Source of the DNA: Fodinibius halophilus | Lineage (GTDB): Bacteria; Bacteroidota; Rhodothermia; Balneolales; Balneolaceae | Length of the DNA: 48,962 nt | Direction of reading: 5' to 3' | Assembly (NCBI RefSeq): GCF_011059105.1 | Contig: NZ_JAALLS010000019.1 | Coordinates: 46,751-95,712 of the forward strand | Shown: piece by piece, positions 46,218 to 48,962 of the stretch | Layout of the letters: the number at the start of each line of letters is the position of its first letter | How positions within the stretch are numbered: the stretch's first letter is position 1 | Notes under the pieces: generated by a model | What the model saw: the letters and a program-made list of their open reading frames with translations, nothing else | The model's database searches: none | What the model was told of the DNA's origin: nothing | Made by a program: the position numbers and the translations under genes

Positions 46218-48617
46218 ATGCACCTATTTCCAGAACATCTGAGCGAGAAAATTGGCTTTAATTCAGTCCGGTCGGCTACACAAGACAAAGCCCGATCAGA
46301 GATGGCTAAAACGAAGCTTGCTACGATGCAGCCCTTTTCTGACCGGCAGGTCATTGAACGCCGGCTGGAACAGACCGCCGAAATGATGGACCTGCTGCTA
46401 AATGATTCGGCCTTTCCGCTCAATAACTTGCATGATGTGCAACAATTTCTGGATAAGGCGCGCCCGCAGAATAGCATCATCCCGCTTCAGGCTTTTGTTA
46501 AGATACTGGAACTCAGCATCACGGCCCGCCGCATCAAAACCTATATTGAGCAGCGCGAAGAACACTACCCGGCCCTGAAAGAAGTTTCTATTCAACTGAT
46601 CCCCTTGAAAGAGCTGGAAGAAACCTTGCAAGGGATACTCACGGAAAACGGAGAACTCCGTGATGATGCCAGTCCCAAACTGCGATCTATTCGGAAAAGA
46701 ATTAATAGACGGAAGAATGATCTTCGCACTACCATCAACCGGGTCATGGGACGTCTTTCAAAAAAGGGTATGGCTTCTGATGAGGGACCTACTATTCGCA
46801 ACGGACGTATGGTAGTGCCGGTACAGGTGGAGTATAAGCGTAAAGTCAAAGGTTTTGTACATGATGTATCATCATCGGGACAAACGGTGTACCTGGAACC
46901 GGTAGAAGCACTGAATATTAATAATGAAATACGTCAGCTTGAGTCAGAAGAGAAACAGGAGATTGAGCGCATCCTGCGCGAACTAACGGGAGAAATCCGT
47001 AGCCGAAGCGATAAAATTCGGCAAAATATGAATTGCCTTACCACCTTTGATATTATTCGGGCGAAGGCGGAACTCAGTATAGATCTCGATGGCTTTACCC
47101 CTGTCATCTCCGAGAGCTCTCACTTGTACATTAAAGAGGCTTATAATCCGCTGTTATTGCTCAAGAATCGCGGCCTTCCGGAAAGCAAGCAAGAAAAAGT
47201 CGTACCCTTGGATATGGAGCTTGAAGAGGAAGAGCGATGCCTGGTTATTACGGGTCCCAATGCCGGGGGTAAATCGGTGGCACTAAAAACGCTGGGACTT
47301 TGCTCCATGATGATACAGGCTGGCTTTGCCATTCCCGCTCGCGACAGCTCCGAGATTCCTATTTTTAGCAGTATCTTTGTGGATATGGGCGATGATCAGT
47401 CTATAGAAAATGACTTGAGTACCTTTTCCTCGCGACTGGAGTGGATGAAACATACCCTGGAAAATGCGGATAAACACAGCTTGGTTCTTATTGATGAAGC
47501 GGCTGCCGGTACCGATCCCGAAGAAGGGGGAGCGCTCTTTCAGGCGTTCATCGAGATACTGATGGAACGGAATGCCAAAATATTGGTCACCACTCACCAC
47601 GGATCACTCAAAGTTTTTGCCCATGACCATGAGTATGCTGTCAATGGGTCAATGAAGTTTGACCAAGATACCTTATCGCCCACTTATAGATTTAAGAAAG
47701 GCGTACCGGGTAGCAGTTACGCTTTTGAGATTGCGGAACGCATGCAATTGCAGGAACAACTTCTAAATAATGCACGCACACTACTCGGAGAAGCTAAGGG
47801 CGATATGGAAACGCTGATCACAGAATTGGAGACCAAGAGCCAGGAAGCCGAAGAGCTCAAAAAGAAATATGATAAACTAAAGGCTCATACGGAGAAGGAA
47901 CGAAATCGCTACAAAGAGAAGCGATCGGCCATTGAAAAGGAAAAGGAGAAAATCCGTGAAAAAGCCCTTAACGAGGCCAAGCAGATTATGGACTCGGCCA
48001 ACAAGAAGATCGAAGAGGCTGTTGAACGCATTGTTACAAAAGGAGAAAAGGACGATGAAACTATACAAAAAGCACGTGAAGAGGTAGAAGAACATCGTCA
48101 GCAAGTACAAACGGAGCTCCAGGAACTGGAAGAGGAACAGGAAGAGCGCTACCAAGATGCAAAGGAGCAACCGGAGGTCGGGGACCTTGTGAGGCTCAAA
48201 GATGCCAATACTACCGGCGAACTCAAGAAGATTAACGGCAACAAAGCGGTAATATCGGCAGGCGGACTGCGCGTCAAAACGAAATACAAAAAGCTCATCA
48301 AGGTTGAAGATGCTTCAAAACAGAAGAAAGAACAGAAGGTGAAGGTCAACTTTGAGGAGGGAAGTCGTTATAAAATGGTGAAACCCCAATTAAGTATTCG
48401 CGGCATGCGCGGTCGCGAAGCGATGAAGGAGGTAGAACACTATATCGATAATGCCCTGGCAGCGGGACGCAATGAGGTGCATATTGTGCATGGTAAAGGC
48501 GAGGGAATTCTTAAGAACCTTGTGCATGAGTACCTGAACAAACGAAAAGAAGTATCAAGCTATGAGATTGCCCCTATCCAAAAGGGAGGCGCAGGCTGTA
48601 CCGTTGTTCACTTTTAA
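46218..48617 (+). CDS. mutS2: MutS2 endonuclease/ribosome-associated ATPase
   Basis: About 799 residues from ATG 46218 (MHLFPEHLSEKIGFN); a longer frame from 46119 overlaps the previous gene and is not used. A coiled-coil MutS core (about 130-310), Walker A GPNAGGKSVALKTLG, the Walker B region LVLIDEAAAGTDPEEGG, STFSSRLEWM and TTHHGSLK are present. A long charged coiled-coil (about 520-650) is followed by the KOW-like region and a C-terminal Smr domain (LSIRGMRGREA, HGKGEGILKN). MutS2 limits recombination and in some bacteria rescues collided ribosomes. Confidence 0.95.
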   Translation: MHLFPEHLSEKIGFNSVRSATQDKARSEMAKTKLATMQPFSDRQVIERRLEQTAEMMDLLLNDSAFPLNNLHDVQQFLDKARPQNSIIPLQAFVKILELSITARRIKTYIEQREEHYPALKEVSIQLIPLKELEETLQGILTENGELRDDASPKLRSIRKRINRRKNDLRTTINRVMGRLSKKGMASDEGPTIRNGRMVVPVQVEYKRKVKGFVHDVSSSGQTVYLEPVEALNINNEIRQLESEEKQEIERILRELTGEIRSRSDKIRQNMNCLTTFDIIRAKAELSIDLDGFTPVISESSHLYIKEAYNPLLLLKNRGLPESKQEKVVPLDMELEEEERCLVITGPNAGGKSVALKTLGLCSMMIQAGFAIPARDSSEIPIFSSIFVDMGDDQSIENDLSTFSSRLEWMKHTLENADKHSLVLIDEAAAGTDPEEGGALFQAFIEILMERNAKILVTTHHGSLKVFAHDHEYAVNGSMKFDQDTLSPTYRFKKGVPGSSYAFEIAERMQLQEQLLNNARTLLGEAKGDMETLITELETKSQEAEELKKKYDKLKAHTEKERNRYKEKRSAIEKEKEKIREKALNEAKQIMDSANKKIEEAVERIVTKGEKDDETIQKAREEVEEHRQQVQTELQELEEEQEERYQDAKEQPEVGDLVRLKDANTTGELKKINGNKAVISAGGLRVKTKYKKLIKVEDASKQKKEQKVKVNFEEGSRYKMVKPQLSIRGMRGREAMKEVEHYIDNALAAGRNEVHIVHGKGEGILKNLVHEYLNKRKEVSSYEIAPIQKGGAGCTVVHF

Positions 48618-48628
48618 TTTGGGACTTC

Positions 48629-48651
48629 AGTGATCAGTTATTTGTTAAAGG
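48629..48651. repeat. Inverted copy of the 23-nt repeat at 3-25
   Basis: Exact reverse complement of 3-25, 11 nt after the mutS2 stop. See the entry at 3-25. Confidence 0.65.
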
Positions 48652-48828
48652 TTATTAGGTAACTACGTAATTGCTTTTGGTAATTAAGTAATAAAAGCTG
48701 AAAATAACAGGGCTGGAATTTTTAATTCTTAACGATTCACGCATTTTCGAATCCCCCCCCTCTCATCATATTGATTACAGGCTGTCTACAGATAGCTGGA
48801 CGAAAACACAAAGGCATTAAATACCCGC

Positions 48829-48956
48829 CGGGAGTACAACTCCCTTGGAGCTAGTAATATTTTAATATGACAACCAGCTTCGAAAACCTTGCTACTTTTT
48901 TGTTGGTGATATAATCAGCCACCAACAACTACAGCTCTGAGGGAGTTGTACTCCCG
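48829..48956. repeat. REPIN-like inverted repeat pair
   Basis: Two 24-nt arms (48829-48852 and 48933-48956) are inverted copies with two mismatches. Each arm is itself a small hairpin, GGGAGT-ACA-ACTCCC type. The 80-nt centre holds a further perfect 9-bp hairpin TTGTTGGTG/CACCAACAA. Two REPs in inverted order are the definition of a REPIN, normally moved by a RAYT transposase, which may lie beyond the window. The rest of 48618-48962 is gene-free. Confidence 0.6.
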
Positions 48957-48962
48957 TTTCTT

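Overview
The window looks like a chromosomal segment from a moderate-GC relative of Bacteroidota, most likely Balneolota/Rhodothermota. This rests on secreted M1 and S9 peptidases, a division and cell wall (dcw) cluster with mraZ and an FtsI carrying PASTA domains, a MurE with the meso-DAP motif DNPR, a MutS2, a BF3164-like propeller lipoprotein, and intergenic hairpin repeats of the TGTCATGCTGAA...TTCAGGATGACA type. No rRNA, tRNA or CRISPR was seen, so the phylum is an inference.

Layout. 1-3.1 kb: a secreted M1 metallopeptidase and a LOV-like PAS histidine kinase. 3.1-4.8 kb: an AT-rich minus-strand cassette of a secreted Cys-containing small protein, a propeller lipoprotein and a 33-residue membrane peptide. 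4.87-10.35 kb: the methionine operon metY-metX-thrA, behind a long leader that appears to carry two switches in series: a Cys/Met-codon leader peptide with a complete attenuator fold, then a SAM-I riboswitch with its own terminator. 10.5-16.5 kb: gltB-gltD. 16.5-18.8 kb: repeat-filled spacers around a beta carbonic anhydrase. 18.8-21.15 kb: a DPP-IV-like S9 peptidase on the minus strand. 21.5-37.25 kb: the dcw cluster mraZ-rsmH-ftsL-ftsI-murE-mraY-murD-ftsW-murG-murC-ftsQ-ftsA-ftsZ, without murF or ddl, headed by MraZ boxes and closed by a strong terminator. 37.4-41.9 kb: a secreted CBM-like/thioredoxin fusion and a second S9 peptidase. 42-43.4 kb: three tandem small membrane proteins of the same architecture. 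43.5-45.1 kb: a TauE/SafE exporter and a PhzF-like enzyme on the minus strand. 45.1-46.2 kb: an AT-rich accessory pair including a DUF2335-like membrane protein. 46.2-48.6 kb: mutS2. The window ends in a REPIN-like inverted repeat.

Most genes are housekeeping. The most unusual object is the 4.87-5.32 kb leader. A Cys/Met-rich 25-codon ORF, three alternative RNA pairings and a terminator form a trp-type attenuator placed 38 nt ahead of a SAM riboswitch, so the operon would need both low charged Cys/Met-tRNA and low SAM to be fully expressed. Other points of interest are the small-peptide/lipoprotein cassette, a second inverted pair of MraZ boxes, repeat elements in the only large gaps of the dcw operon, a duplicated FtsZ tail motif, the CBM-like/TlpA fusion and the triplet of small membrane proteins.
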